NCBI RefSeq assembly: GCF_010119545.1
Contig: NZ_JAAEAA010000002.1
Coordinates: 1-64,000 of the forward strand
Reading direction: 5' to 3'
DNA length: 64,000 bases
Source: Pontibacter fetidus
GTDB lineage: Bacteria > Bacteroidota > Bacteroidia > Cytophagales > Hymenobacteraceae
In this document: one piece after another, positions 26,656-34,428 of the stretch
Layout: each line of letters begins with the position of its first letter
How positions within the stretch are numbered: the first letter of the stretch is position 1
Program-made: the position numbers and the translations under genes
Notes under the pieces: model-generated
What the model was told of the DNA's origin: nothing
Seen by the model: only the letters and a program-made list of their open reading frames with translations
The model's database searches: none

Positions 26656-27270
26656 TTAAGCTCTTCCGTAAGCAGTTCTTTCAACTATACTTCGGCCTAA
26701 GGTAATTTCATCTGTGTACTCCAACTCACCACCAACCGGTATACCACGGGCAATAGACGTAATCTTCAGGTTCTGGTGGTCACGTAGTTTGCGGGTCAGG
26801 TAAAAGGCAGTGGTATCACCTTCCATAGTTGGGCTTATCGCCATCAGTACTTCTTTTACTTCTGAGTTTGGCAGTAAACGCTCCAATAAACTATCGATGT
26901 GCAGGTCTGAGGGTCCTACTCCTTCCAGCGGCGAAATAACGCCACCCAACACGTGGTATAAGCCTTTATACTGCGATGTATTTTCAATGGCAATCACATC
27001 CCGGATATCGCTTACCACACATAGCAAACTTTTGTCGCGTAACGGGTTTGAGCAAATGCCGCATACTTCTGTATCCGAAATATTATGGCATTGCTTGCAG
27101 TGTTTTACTTCGGTACGCATTTTCACCAGCGACTCAGCCAACAAAAAGGTATCTTCCGATTCGTTTTTGAGCAGGTGCAATGCTAAGCGCAGGGCCGTTT
27201 TTTTTCCTACACCGGGCAGTTTGGCCAACTCTTCCACAGCGTTTTCTATCAGCTTCGACGGAAACTCCAT
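26656..27270 (-). CDS. recR: Recombination mediator protein RecR
   Basis: Part of the RecFOR system that loads RecA on gapped DNA; 204 residues. An N-terminal helix-hairpin-helix (LPGVGKKTALRLALHLL) precedes a C4 zinc finger (C58, C61, C70, C73) and a Toprim domain. An unusually good Shine-Dalgarno, AAGGAGG, sits 4-5 bases before ATG 27270, in the 9-base gap after the clpS stop. This points to an operon clpS-recR with separate re-initiation. Identification is secure. Confidence 0.96.
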   Translation of the reverse strand: MEFPSKLIENAVEELAKLPGVGKKTALRLALHLLKNESEDTFLLAESLVKMRTEVKHCKQCHNISDTEVCGICSNPLRDKSLLCVVSDIRDVIAIENTSQYKGLYHVLGGVISPLEGVGPSDLHIDSLLERLLPNSEVKEVLMAISPTMEGDTTAFYLTRKLRDHQNLKITSIARGIPVGGELEYTDEITLGRSIVERTAYGRA

Positions 27271-27279
27271 GTAACCTCC

Positions 27280-27561
27280 TTATTGAATATCCGCAGAAAG
27301 CGATTTATCGTGCAGCGCTGTACACATACCAGACAACTCTTCGTATGCGCCCATTTTAACCGTGCATTTACCTTTATAATGTATCAGCAGCGTGCATTGC
27401 TCAGCCTGTTCTGCCGTATGGCCGCATACTTTTATAAGGGTTTCGATCACGTGATCGAAGGTATTTACGTCATCATTAAAAACGATAAGCTGGCGCAGGT
27501 CGGTATTCTCTTCCAGCACCGCTACATCTTCCTGATGTAAAATTTCTCTCTCAGTATTCAT
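27280..27561 (-). CDS. clpS: ATP-dependent Clp protease adaptor ClpS
   Basis: An adaptor that delivers N-degron substrates to ClpAP or ClpCP; 93 residues. The family core is visible: IVFNDDVNTFDHVI at 26-39 (binding-pocket Asn/Asp region), then CGHTAEQAEQC and the VHxxG-like IHYKGKC block at 60-66. The start ATG at 27561 lies only 4 bases downstream of a -7 box, so the mRNA may be leaderless. It is followed by recR. The ClpA/ClpC partner is not in this window. Confidence 0.92.
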   Translation of the reverse strand: MNTEREILHQEDVAVLEENTDLRQLIVFNDDVNTFDHVIETLIKVCGHTAEQAEQCTLLIHYKGKCTVKMGAYEELSGMCTALHDKSLSADIQ

Positions 27562-27565
27562 AGCA

Positions 27566-27573
27566 CAAATTTA
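27566..27573 (-). promoter_or_regulatory. -7 element abutting clpS start
   Basis: TAAATTTG on the minus strand fits TAnnTTTG and ends 4 bases before the clpS ATG, the same geometry as at hemE. Confidence 0.55.
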
Positions 27574-27730
27574 GGCATTTTATAGCACTTTATGAAGCAG
27601 CCGGACAACTATAAATCGCTGTAAAGCTGCGGCATAAAGTATAGTTTTTAACAAACTTGCGTGGCTTATAATTCCTGTAAGCTCAATATCCTGAACTATA
27701 GTTTTATACCTTATGCAGCATAAAAGGCGC

Positions 27731-27738
27731 TATTTTTG
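27731..27738 (+). promoter_or_regulatory. -7 element for the S9 peptidase gene
   Basis: TATTTTTG fits TAnnTTTG. The expected start is near 27744, leaving a leader of about 60 bases. An in-frame TTG at 27736 lies in this box and is rejected as a start. Confidence 0.55.
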
Positions 27739-27804
27739 CTCTTTACCGATATTCCTGTTTTCTTGCAGGTAATTAAACATTTAACAATCAACTATACCTC
27801 TATA

Positions 27805-29976
27805 ATGATCTTTTCTAACCGATTGAAAGGTCTGGCATTTACCCTTTTGCTGGCTGCAGCATCGTTGCAGGTACAAGCACAAAACAAAATGCTGACCATG
27901 GAAGATGCTGTAATTAACCCGGCGCTTCAACCAGAAAACCTGCGCCAACTTAACTGGGTAGCCGGCTCCGACGACTTTACTTTTGTAAAAGATAATACGC
28001 TGGTTGGTGGCAATGCAAAATCTACGAAGCACACACCTATACTTACTGTTGATAAACTGAGCGCTGCATTGCAGGCTGCTGGCGGTAAAGAAGTAAAAAG
28101 CTTTCCGGTGGTGCAGTGGAAAGATGCCAACACCTTTATAGTAGATGCGCAGGGCAAAATTTTTAACTATAACCTGAAAACCGGTAAGGCAACTATAGTA
28201 ACTACCTATGCTGCCGATGCTGAAAACACTGACCTGGACCCAACCAAACAGCGCGTAGCATACACCAAAGGCAACAACTTGTATGTGTCGCTTCCGGGTG
28301 TTGCCGATGTAGCAGTTACAAATGAAAAAAACGAAACTATCGTAAACGGCCAGGCGGCGCACCGCTCTGAGTTTGGCATCAGCAAAGGTACGTTCTGGTC
28401 TCCGGAAGGCAAGCAATTGGCCTTTTACCGCATGGACCAGACCATGGTAACTGATTACCCGTTGGTGGATATTGCGCCGCTTCCGGCTAAACAGAACAAC
28501 ATTAAATACCCGATGGCCGGTGGCAAAAGCCACCATGTAACCGTAGGCGTTTACAACACCGCTACCAAGCAAACCACTTTCCTGAAAACCGGCGAACCGG
28601 CCGACCAGTACCTGACCAACCTTACCTGGAGCCCCGACGAAAAGTACATTTATATAGCTGTACTTAACCGCGACCAGAACCACATGAAATTGAACCAGTA
28701 CGATGCTGCTACCGGTAACTTTATGAAGACGCTGCTAGAAGAAAAACACGCTAAGTATGTAGAACCTGAGAAAGGTTTATACTTTGTACCGGGCAAAAAC
28801 AACCAGTTTGTAAGAGTAAGCGAGCGCACCGGTTTCGACCATCTATACTTATATGACACCAACGGCAAAGAAATTAGAACGCTGACCAAAGGCGACTGGG
28901 TGGTGACAGATGTACTTGGTTTTAGCAAGGATGGTAAAAAGCTATACTATAGTTCAACTGCCGAAAGCCCGCTAGAGCGCCACTTTTATGTTGTGGAATT
29001 AAGCAATGGTAAAAGTACCCGTTTGTCGCAGGGCACAGGCACGCACAATGCTACGCTTAGCCCAACCGGCAGCTATACTATCGACAACTATAGCAGCCAG
29101 GTAACGCCTCGTAAGATATGGGTAATTGATAACAAAAACGGTAAAATAGCACAGACACTGCTTACAGCTAAAAACCCGGTTGCAGACTATAAACTTGGCG
29201 AGACAACCATTTTTACGGTAAAAGCTGACGACGGTACCGACCTGTATGCCCGCATGATTACGCCTCCGAACTTTGACAAGAGCAAAAAGTACCCGGTTGT
29301 AGTTTACCTCTATGGTGGCCCGCATTTGCAGTTGGTAACAAACAGCTGGCTGGGTGGCGCTAACCTTTGGATGCACTTAATGGCGCAGAAAGGCTACATC
29401 GTATTTACCCTGGACCCACGTGGAACATCGGCGCGCGGCTTAAACTTTGAGCAGGCTACGTTCCGCCAGTTAGGCACCGTAGAAATGGCTGACCAGCTGC
29501 GTGGTGTAGAATACCTTAAATCGTTGCCTTATGTTGATGCCAGCCGCATGGGTATACATGGCTGGAGCTTCGGTGGTTTTATGACGACAACTATGATGCT
29601 GAAATCGCCGGACACGTTTAAAGTTGGTGTAGCTGGTGGCCCGGTTATAGACTGGAAATACTACGAAATAATGTACACCGAGCGCTACATGGACTCGCCG
29701 GAGCAGAACCCGGAAGGTTACAAAAATGCCAACCTGCTAAACCACGTAAAGAACCTGAAAGGCAAATTACTAATGATACATGGCACCGTGGATGATGTAG
29801 TAGTATGGCAGCACAGCTTAGCATTTATTAAAAAAGCAGTTGACGAAGGCGTACAGCTTGATTACTTTGTGTACCCGGGCCACCCACACAACGTGCGCGG
29901 CAAAGACCGTGTGCACCTGATGCAGAAAGTAACACAGTACCTGGAAGACAACCTAAAGGAAACTCCGAAACAATAA
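27805..29976 (+). CDS. Secreted prolyl oligopeptidase-family serine peptidase (S9, DPP-IV type)
   Basis: A 723-residue exported peptidase of family S9B, likely a dipeptidyl peptidase IV-like enzyme of the periplasm. A signal peptide (basic MIFSNRLK, hydrophobic FTLLLAAASLQVQA) directs export. Residues about 50-480 form the beta-propeller with repeated WSPDE-type strands; the alpha/beta-hydrolase follows. The triad is Ser588 in GWSFGGF, Asp663 or Asp664 in HGTVDDVV and His695 in GHPHNVRG. The ATG at 27805 is chosen because the signal peptide begins there and the upstream TTG overlaps the promoter. A strong terminator follows. Exact dipeptide preference is unproven. Confidence 0.93.
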   Translation: MIFSNRLKGLAFTLLLAAASLQVQAQNKMLTMEDAVINPALQPENLRQLNWVAGSDDFTFVKDNTLVGGNAKSTKHTPILTVDKLSAALQAAGGKEVKSFPVVQWKDANTFIVDAQGKIFNYNLKTGKATIVTTYAADAENTDLDPTKQRVAYTKGNNLYVSLPGVADVAVTNEKNETIVNGQAAHRSEFGISKGTFWSPEGKQLAFYRMDQTMVTDYPLVDIAPLPAKQNNIKYPMAGGKSHHVTVGVYNTATKQTTFLKTGEPADQYLTNLTWSPDEKYIYIAVLNRDQNHMKLNQYDAATGNFMKTLLEEKHAKYVEPEKGLYFVPGKNNQFVRVSERTGFDHLYLYDTNGKEIRTLTKGDWVVTDVLGFSKDGKKLYYSSTAESPLERHFYVVELSNGKSTRLSQGTGTHNATLSPTGSYTIDNYSSQVTPRKIWVIDNKNGKIAQTLLTAKNPVADYKLGETTIFTVKADDGTDLYARMITPPNFDKSKKYPVVVYLYGGPHLQLVTNSWLGGANLWMHLMAQKGYIVFTLDPRGTSARGLNFEQATFRQLGTVEMADQLRGVEYLKSLPYVDASRMGIHGWSFGGFMTTTMMLKSPDTFKVGVAGGPVIDWKYYEIMYTERYMDSPEQNPEGYKNANLLNHVKNLKGKLLMIHGTVDDVVVWQHSLAFIKKAVDEGVQLDYFVYPGHPHNVRGKDRVHLMQKVTQYLEDNLKETPKQ

Positions 29977-29985
29977 CAACTATAG

Positions 29986-30014
29986 AAAAGGCGCTGATGA
30001 TTTCAGCGCCTTTT
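29986..30014 (+). terminator. Terminator after the S9 peptidase
   Basis: A 12-bp perfect stem (29986-29997 with 30003-30014), 5-base loop and nine T residues, just past the stop. Confidence 0.92.
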
Positions 30015-30034
30015 TTTTTACTACACTCAATGAA

Positions 30035-30058
30035 GGTGCGAGCGAAGACGCTCGCGCC
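30035..30058. repeat. Intergenic GC-rich hairpin
   Basis: A 10-pair stem (30035-30044 with 30049-30058, one G-U) with loop AAGA, between the S9 terminator and the next promoter. No U-tract; REP-like in form. Confidence 0.5.
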
Positions 30059-30098
30059 ATAGCATAAACTATAGCTATACCTAAATCCCTGAATTACG

Positions 30099-30106
30099 TA
30101 CCTTTG
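30099..30106 (+). promoter_or_regulatory. -7 element for the gene at 30133
   Basis: TACCTTTG fits TAnnTTTG, 26 bases ahead of ATG 30133. No ideal -33 element was found. Confidence 0.5.
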
Positions 30107-30132
30107 CAGCACATTTATACTTTACAGATATT

Positions 30133-30675
30133 ATGCCTGCACCATCCGCATCCTTCAAGAAAGCCATAAAACAACTTAGCGATAAGGAAAAGGAAACCCT
30201 GCTGTTAAAAGCCGTGCGCCGCGATGCTGAGTTGTATGATATGTTTTCGTATGAACTGGGTGAACGTACACTCGAAGAAATTCAGGAGCAAAGCCAGGAT
30301 ACGATACATGAGTTGCTGCTAAACGCCACTGGCCGCAGCCTGACCAAAGCACTGGCAAAAGCATTGCGAAAAGCGGTAAAAGAGATCGCCCGTTTTAAGC
30401 GCGTAACCAAAGACCCAAAGGCGGAGATCGAGCTGCATTTATATGTACTGGGCATCATTTTCGATAACTATACCGGCCAGTTCGATAGTTACTATAAAGT
30501 ATTTTATACTTCCACGGCAAGGCTGTTGCTGCGCACCATGCAACTCATTAAAAAGAACCTGCACGAAGATTACCACCTCGAGTACAAAGACACGATAGAC
30601 GATTACCTGACACAGATCGGTAACCGTAACAAGCCTCTTCCTTTTGCTTTGCCTAAAGAGTTTGAGCTAGAATAG
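30133..30675 (+). CDS. Conserved-looking cytosolic protein of unknown function
   Basis: A 180-residue protein not assigned to a named family. It has no signal peptide or membrane segment and is mostly predicted helix, with many Lys/Glu and Leu residues. The N-terminal half (KKAIKQLSDKEKETLLLKAV) is very basic and could bind nucleic acid; the middle has several Tyr/Phe (DNYTGQFDSYYKVFY). It has its own promoter box and stands alone. Codon use looks like its neighbours. Function unknown. Confidence 0.75.
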   Translation: MPAPSASFKKAIKQLSDKEKETLLLKAVRRDAELYDMFSYELGERTLEEIQEQSQDTIHELLLNATGRSLTKALAKALRKAVKEIARFKRVTKDPKAEIELHLYVLGIIFDNYTGQFDSYYKVFYTSTARLLLRTMQLIKKNLHEDYHLEYKDTIDDYLTQIGNRNKPLPFALPKEFELE

Positions 30676-30856
30676 TTAATTCAGTTGTCTGAACCTGGAT
30701 TAAGAAGGGATTTGATAGATTAGCTTGATAGTCCGAATAAGGCTCTGCAGGATCTTATAAGTACAAGTCGCTACCTATCAGAGCGATAAACTGAAGAGAT
30801 GAAATTATAACTTCCAAACCGTAAAAGTATAATCCCAAGGATCAATTAAATCTGCA

Positions 30857-31615
30857 TTAATCAATGGTTCGGACATCTATCTCTTCCAGGTTAATATCGG
30901 ATACCTTTTTGAGTTTACCGGCTTCAAAGGCTTTGTCAAAGTTCTCTATATTAAAGTTTTTTTCTTCTGAAGTATAGTTGCCATAATCCTGGAAAAGGAA
31001 TCCCCCTATTTTATGTGGATTTACAGCTTCCCGGAAACGTGTTCCTATACTGCCATCGTCTTCTTTAAAATTATAGGCCAGGTAATCCATCGTATAGTTC
31101 TGCTGATGGAACCAGTACACGTACTCATCTTCGTGATCTTCGCCGCCGCCTTGCTGTTTAAAAGTTACTTTTATTTTATAGTATGGCTCGCCTTTTATAG
31201 TTGCTTCGCCCAGGTATTGCTTCTGCACCGCATCATCGTTTAAAAAGTAAGGCAGTAAGGCAAAGTATATCACAGCATTTACAGAGTTACGATAGGCTTT
31301 CACTTTATCGGCGGGCAATGTTACTTTCTGGTTGTTTATAGTTCGGGTAAATCCGCTGTTCTGCAGCACATCATACACACGCTGGCCGGTAGTGTCGGTA
31401 AAGGTGCGGCTATACACGTAGGCACCGTTATCGCGCAGGGCTCTGTACTGGTAATCCCGGAATTTGAAGGTAACGAGGGCTTTATCCAGGTTTGGGCCAC
31501 CGTGCGTGGCAATGGCTTTATCTACAATTTCCTGGGCATCCGGCACTTTGGGCTCGCAACCTGCCAGCAACAGCAAGGCAAAAACTATAGTTAAGGATGT
31601 GTAAAATCTGCGCAT
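30857..31615 (-). CDS. Putative lipoprotein of unknown function (DUF6503-like)
   Basis: A 252-residue predicted lipoprotein: basic start MRRFYTS, hydrophobic stretch, lipobox LLAGC with Cys19 as the lipid site. The mature part is a beta-rich domain resembling the Bacteroidota outer-membrane lipoprotein-sorting-like family (LolA-type fold, DUF6503 by recollection). A conserved HGG appears near residue 38 and an aromatic block VYWFHQQNYTMDYLAYN lies in the C-terminal third. Position after yceI is separated by a terminator. The family assignment is from memory of its look and is uncertain. Confidence 0.72.
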   Translation of the reverse strand: MRRFYTSLTIVFALLLLAGCEPKVPDAQEIVDKAIATHGGPNLDKALVTFKFRDYQYRALRDNGAYVYSRTFTDTTGQRVYDVLQNSGFTRTINNQKVTLPADKVKAYRNSVNAVIYFALLPYFLNDDAVQKQYLGEATIKGEPYYKIKVTFKQQGGGEDHEDEYVYWFHQQNYTMDYLAYNFKEDDGSIGTRFREAVNPHKIGGFLFQDYGNYTSEEKNFNIENFDKAFEAGKLKKVSDINLEEIDVRTID

Positions 31616-31636
31616 GGGTTTTAAAATCGGTTATAT

Positions 31637-31644
31637 CAAAGATA
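31637..31644 (-). promoter_or_regulatory. -7 element for the lipoprotein gene
   Basis: TATCTTTG on the minus strand, 21 bases before ATG 31615. No TTG at the ideal -33 spacing. Confidence 0.5.
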
Positions 31645-31673
31645 ACAAACTTATAGTTTACCTTAAAACAAAA

Positions 31674-31705
31674 CCGCCCCGGCACTACAAAGAGCGCCGG
31701 GGCGG
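31674..31705 (-). terminator. Terminator after yceI
   Basis: A 10-bp GC-only stem (31674-31683 with 31696-31705), 12-base loop, and an A-rich flank (31664-31673) giving a U-rich tail on the minus strand. Confidence 0.85.
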
Positions 31706-31733
31706 AAATCAAAACCAGTTATATCTACTCAGA

Positions 31734-32396
31734 TTACTGCTTTGCCGTTACATTGAAAGATACTGTAAAATCATCCATAATTGCTTTGTCGCCAAGGCTA
31801 CCGAAGAATGACTCAGAACCATACTTTACATCGTACTGGGCACGGTTTACAGTTACATCGGCTTTAGCAGTAGCTACACCATTTTTAACAGTGATAGTTG
31901 CCGGGAACTGTACAGGCTTAGTAATGCCTTTTATAGTTAGCAGGCCGTTCACTTTATAGTTTGGCTTACCGGCAGCAGCTTTCGCGATCGGAGCAAGTGC
32001 CTTAATTTCGAATGTTGCAGTCGGGAATTTCTCTACGCTAAAGAAGTCATCTGACTTTAAGTGACCTACCAGTTTACCGTTGTATTCAGCATCCTTAATG
32101 TCAGTAACTTTAATAGAGTTCATGTCGATCACGAATTTACCGCCAGTTACTTTGTCTTTGTTTACAACAAGGTTACCGCTTTTCAGGTCTATAGTACCAA
32201 AGTGCTCACCAGTTACTTTTTTACCGTTCCAGGTCAAATCGCTTTTCTCGATAACAGCGTTGTAAACACGGCCTTTCGCTTTTGCAGGAGCTGTAGCTTC
32301 TGTAGTGGCTGTAGTTTTACCAGTTGTTGTGTTGCCAGCAAAAGCTGTGAAAACCATAGTTGCGGCAAGTGATGCAAGGATTGCTACTTTTTTCAT
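31734..32396 (-). CDS. YceI-family periplasmic protein
   Basis: A 220-residue secreted lipocalin-like protein that, by family knowledge, binds isoprenoid-type lipids such as polyprenyl chains. A signal peptide (MKKVAILASLAATMVFTAFA) is clear and is followed by a Thr/Ala-rich linker to about residue 40. The YceI core has WNGKKVTGEHFG, DMNSIKVTD and HLKSDDFFSVEKFPTATFEI. It lies 41 bases after the marR-like gene, so the two are probably co-transcribed and controlled by that repressor's operator. Confidence 0.92.
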   Translation of the reverse strand: MKKVAILASLAATMVFTAFAGNTTTGKTTATTEATAPAKAKGRVYNAVIEKSDLTWNGKKVTGEHFGTIDLKSGNLVVNKDKVTGGKFVIDMNSIKVTDIKDAEYNGKLVGHLKSDDFFSVEKFPTATFEIKALAPIAKAAAGKPNYKVNGLLTIKGITKPVQFPATITVKNGVATAKADVTVNRAQYDVKYGSESFFGSLGDKAIMDDFTVSFNVTAKQ

Positions 32397-32437
32397 TTTA
32401 TTAAATTTATTCAGGTTATATATAGGTTACTTTTTAA

Positions 32438-32896
32438 TTAATCTCTGATCTTATCCAGCAGCCTGTTTAGCTCTGCTGTTTCCTGTTCTGTCAGGTTGCG
32501 TATACCGGTCTTCGATCCGCCATCCAGATCATCCATTTGCTTCAGCAGCGCCAGGCCTTTATCGGTTATCAGCACATCTACGGTGCGGCGGTCGTTAGGG
32601 CATTGCTTACGTGTTACCAGGCCTTTCACTTCCAGCTTATCCACTATGCGCGATGCGTTTGATGTTTTATCCAGCATCCGCTCTATCAGCAGGCTAACGG
32701 TGGCAGGTTTCGGGTGCTGTCCGCGCAAAATGCGAAGCACATTATACTGCGGCAATGTTACCCCAAATGGCTTAAACAAATTGCTTTGCTCCTGTACCAG
32801 CCAGTTAGAAGTATAAAGCATATTAATGTAAGCTTTATGGTATTCAGTTTTAAAAGCGGTTTGCTTTATTTCGTCTTCTATCTTCATCGTTGTCAT
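32438..32896 (-). CDS. MarR-family transcriptional regulator
   Basis: A 152-residue winged-helix repressor. The DNA-binding part is visible as LPQYNVLRILRG, then VSLLIERMLDKTSNASRIVDKLEVKGLV and the wing CPNDRRTVDVLITDKG. The ATG at 32896 (MTTMKIED) is the first after the predicted transcription start; ATG 32887 is an equally reasonable alternative. The longer 162-codon frame begins upstream of the promoter -7 box and cannot be translated from that promoter. A perfect inverted repeat lies between the -33 and -7 boxes, so the gene very likely represses itself and yceI. The inducing ligand is unknown. Confidence 0.9.
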   Translation of the reverse strand: MTTMKIEDEIKQTAFKTEYHKAYINMLYTSNWLVQEQSNLFKPFGVTLPQYNVLRILRGQHPKPATVSLLIERMLDKTSNASRIVDKLEVKGLVTRKQCPNDRRTVDVLITDKGLALLKQMDDLDGGSKTGIRNLTEQETAELNRLLDKIRD

Positions 32897-32907
32897 GAAT
32901 GATGATG

Positions 32908-32938
32908 CAAATATATGTACATACATTTAATGTACAAA
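32908..32938 (-). promoter_or_regulatory. Consensus promoter of marR-yceI
   Basis: TTTG (32938-32935), 19-base spacer, TATATTTG (32915-32908) on the minus strand: full match to the Bacteroidota consensus. The start site is expected near 32902. Confidence 0.82.
32916..32936. promoter_or_regulatory. Likely MarR operator (TGTACAT-N7-ATGTACA)
   Basis: A perfect inverted repeat with 7-base arms (32916-32922 and 32930-32936) and a 7-base spacer occupies the whole spacer between the -33 and -7 elements. Arm length and about 14-base centre-to-centre distance suit a MarR dimer, and binding there would block RNA polymerase. Confidence 0.75.
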
Positions 32939-33186
32939 CATATTACACGTTTTTTTTCAGATAAGTTTCAAATTAGTTGAGATTTTTCGGGAAAAGCTCT
33001 CAAAACTATAGTGTTTGCTTGTTTAGAATGGGTTGTTGGTTTGTGGTATAGTTTATAGTTACAGCTCAGGATGGAATGAATAATTAGTGATCTCCTATAG
33101 TTGACCCTACCCTCCCAAGAGGGGATTTATCTATTATAAGTAAATAACCCTAAGCCATCTAATTTTCTAGCAATTCAGCAATCAAC

Positions 33187-34176
33187 TTATTTCAGGTACA
33201 GAATGCCCTGCTCCTCGCTAACCAACTTAAACGGCTCGTCTTCTATGATCAGGAAACCATCCAGGTCAGCAAAGTCGAAGGCGGCGCTTAGTTGCATGGC
33301 ACTCCATATTCCCAGGCTCGTCTCTACCATACACCCGATCATCGCCATAAGGCCGTGTTTGCGTACTTCCTGCAACAATCGCACCGCATTCAGGTAACCG
33401 CCGGCTTTCATCAGTTTTATATTCACCCCATGAAACTCCTGTCGCAGCATCGCAAAATCGGCATTATCTGTCACCGACTCGTCAGCAACAAGTGGTAAAG
33501 AGCTAAGTGGCTTCAGGTGGGCATAGGCAGCGGCTTCGGAGGCGGGCATGGGCTGCTCTATAAACAAAACACGCTGCGTATCTAGGGTATGCAGAAAACG
33601 TAACAGGTCGTCCGGGTCTTTCCAGCTTTCATTGCCATCCAGCACCACCGGTTTCTGTACTACATCCAACACTTCCTGCAACAGGTCGGCGCCCTGCTCG
33701 CTGTTTACTTTTACTTTAAGGCACGGAAAGCGCTGCAACCGGTGTTGTATGATAAAATCTTTTACCTGGCCGGGCTCCATTATGGGCAACGAAAAACAAG
33801 TAGCTTGCTGGTGCGGCATGGGCTGGCCTAACAACTGGTGCACCGCTATCTGTTTTACCTGGCAATGATAGTGCAGGTAGGCAGCTTCTATAGCAAAGCG
33901 CAATGCGTTAACCGGTGGGTGCTCGGTAAGCAGTTGCAGCAGGTCTTCCATAGATTTTACGCTGGCAAGGCCGGCCATTAAAAGCACCTGGTATTGCTGC
34001 AGCAGTAAATCTGGGGTTTCGCCGTAGCGTATGTTAGGGGCAGCTTCACCAAAACCATTGTACGTACCATCCGATACCTGTACCAGGAAATTTAGTTTTT
34101 CGTCGCTGGCATTTCGTGCAATACGCCAGGTATACTTTAGTTTAAGGTGCAGTGCCTCGATGCGCCAGGTCAGCAT
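33187..34176 (-). CDS. Dipeptide epimerase, enolase superfamily (L-Ala-D/L-Glu epimerase-like)
   Basis: A cytosolic enzyme of 329 residues in the muconate-lactonising subgroup of the enolase superfamily. Many Bacteroidota members epimerise dipeptides such as L-Ala-D-Glu from murein. The catalytic lysines are the KVK pair (Lys154, Lys156) and Lys254 in NIKLMKAGG. Metal ligands are Asp180 (VLDGNES), Glu207 (FIEQPM) and Asp232 (VADES). The N-terminal capping domain covers about 1-110. Dipeptide specificity is inferred; o-succinylbenzoate synthase is a related alternative, but no menaquinone genes are nearby. Confidence 0.85.
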   Translation of the reverse strand: MLTWRIEALHLKLKYTWRIARNASDEKLNFLVQVSDGTYNGFGEAAPNIRYGETPDLLLQQYQVLLMAGLASVKSMEDLLQLLTEHPPVNALRFAIEAAYLHYHCQVKQIAVHQLLGQPMPHQQATCFSLPIMEPGQVKDFIIQHRLQRFPCLKVKVNSEQGADLLQEVLDVVQKPVVLDGNESWKDPDDLLRFLHTLDTQRVLFIEQPMPASEAAAYAHLKPLSSLPLVADESVTDNADFAMLRQEFHGVNIKLMKAGGYLNAVRLLQEVRKHGLMAMIGCMVETSLGIWSAMQLSAAFDFADLDGFLIIEDEPFKLVSEEQGILYLK

Positions 34177-34288
34177 ATGTGGAGCGTCTATAGTTGGTGT
34201 GGCTAAATATACTGATTAAGTACAACATAAGATGCACCCAAAACCAGGCAGAAGAGTGCCTAAAAATCGACTTAATGCCGCTACAGGC

Positions 34289-34319
34289 TTTGGCATTGTG
34301 CCTGATCTGGTTATATTTG
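34289..34319 (+). promoter_or_regulatory. Consensus promoter for the symporter gene
   Basis: TTTG (34289-34292), exactly 19 bases, TATATTTG (34312-34319). The start is expected near 34325, giving an untranslated leader of about 100 bases to ATG 34429; that leader has no recognised riboswitch. Confidence 0.8.
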
Positions 34320-34428
34320 CTAAGAATTAACTAGCGTGTTTGCGGCCGATAAGGTAAGAACCGTGTTTGCCACACTCCCAACCTACTGCATTTAGCCTAT
34401 AGCTGGTGCGCCATTTCTCTTATTTTAT

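Noticed and set aside
27781..28683. 300-codon minus frame inside the S9 peptidase gene
   Set aside because: Antisense shadow of a gene with clear signal peptide and catalytic triad on the plus strand.
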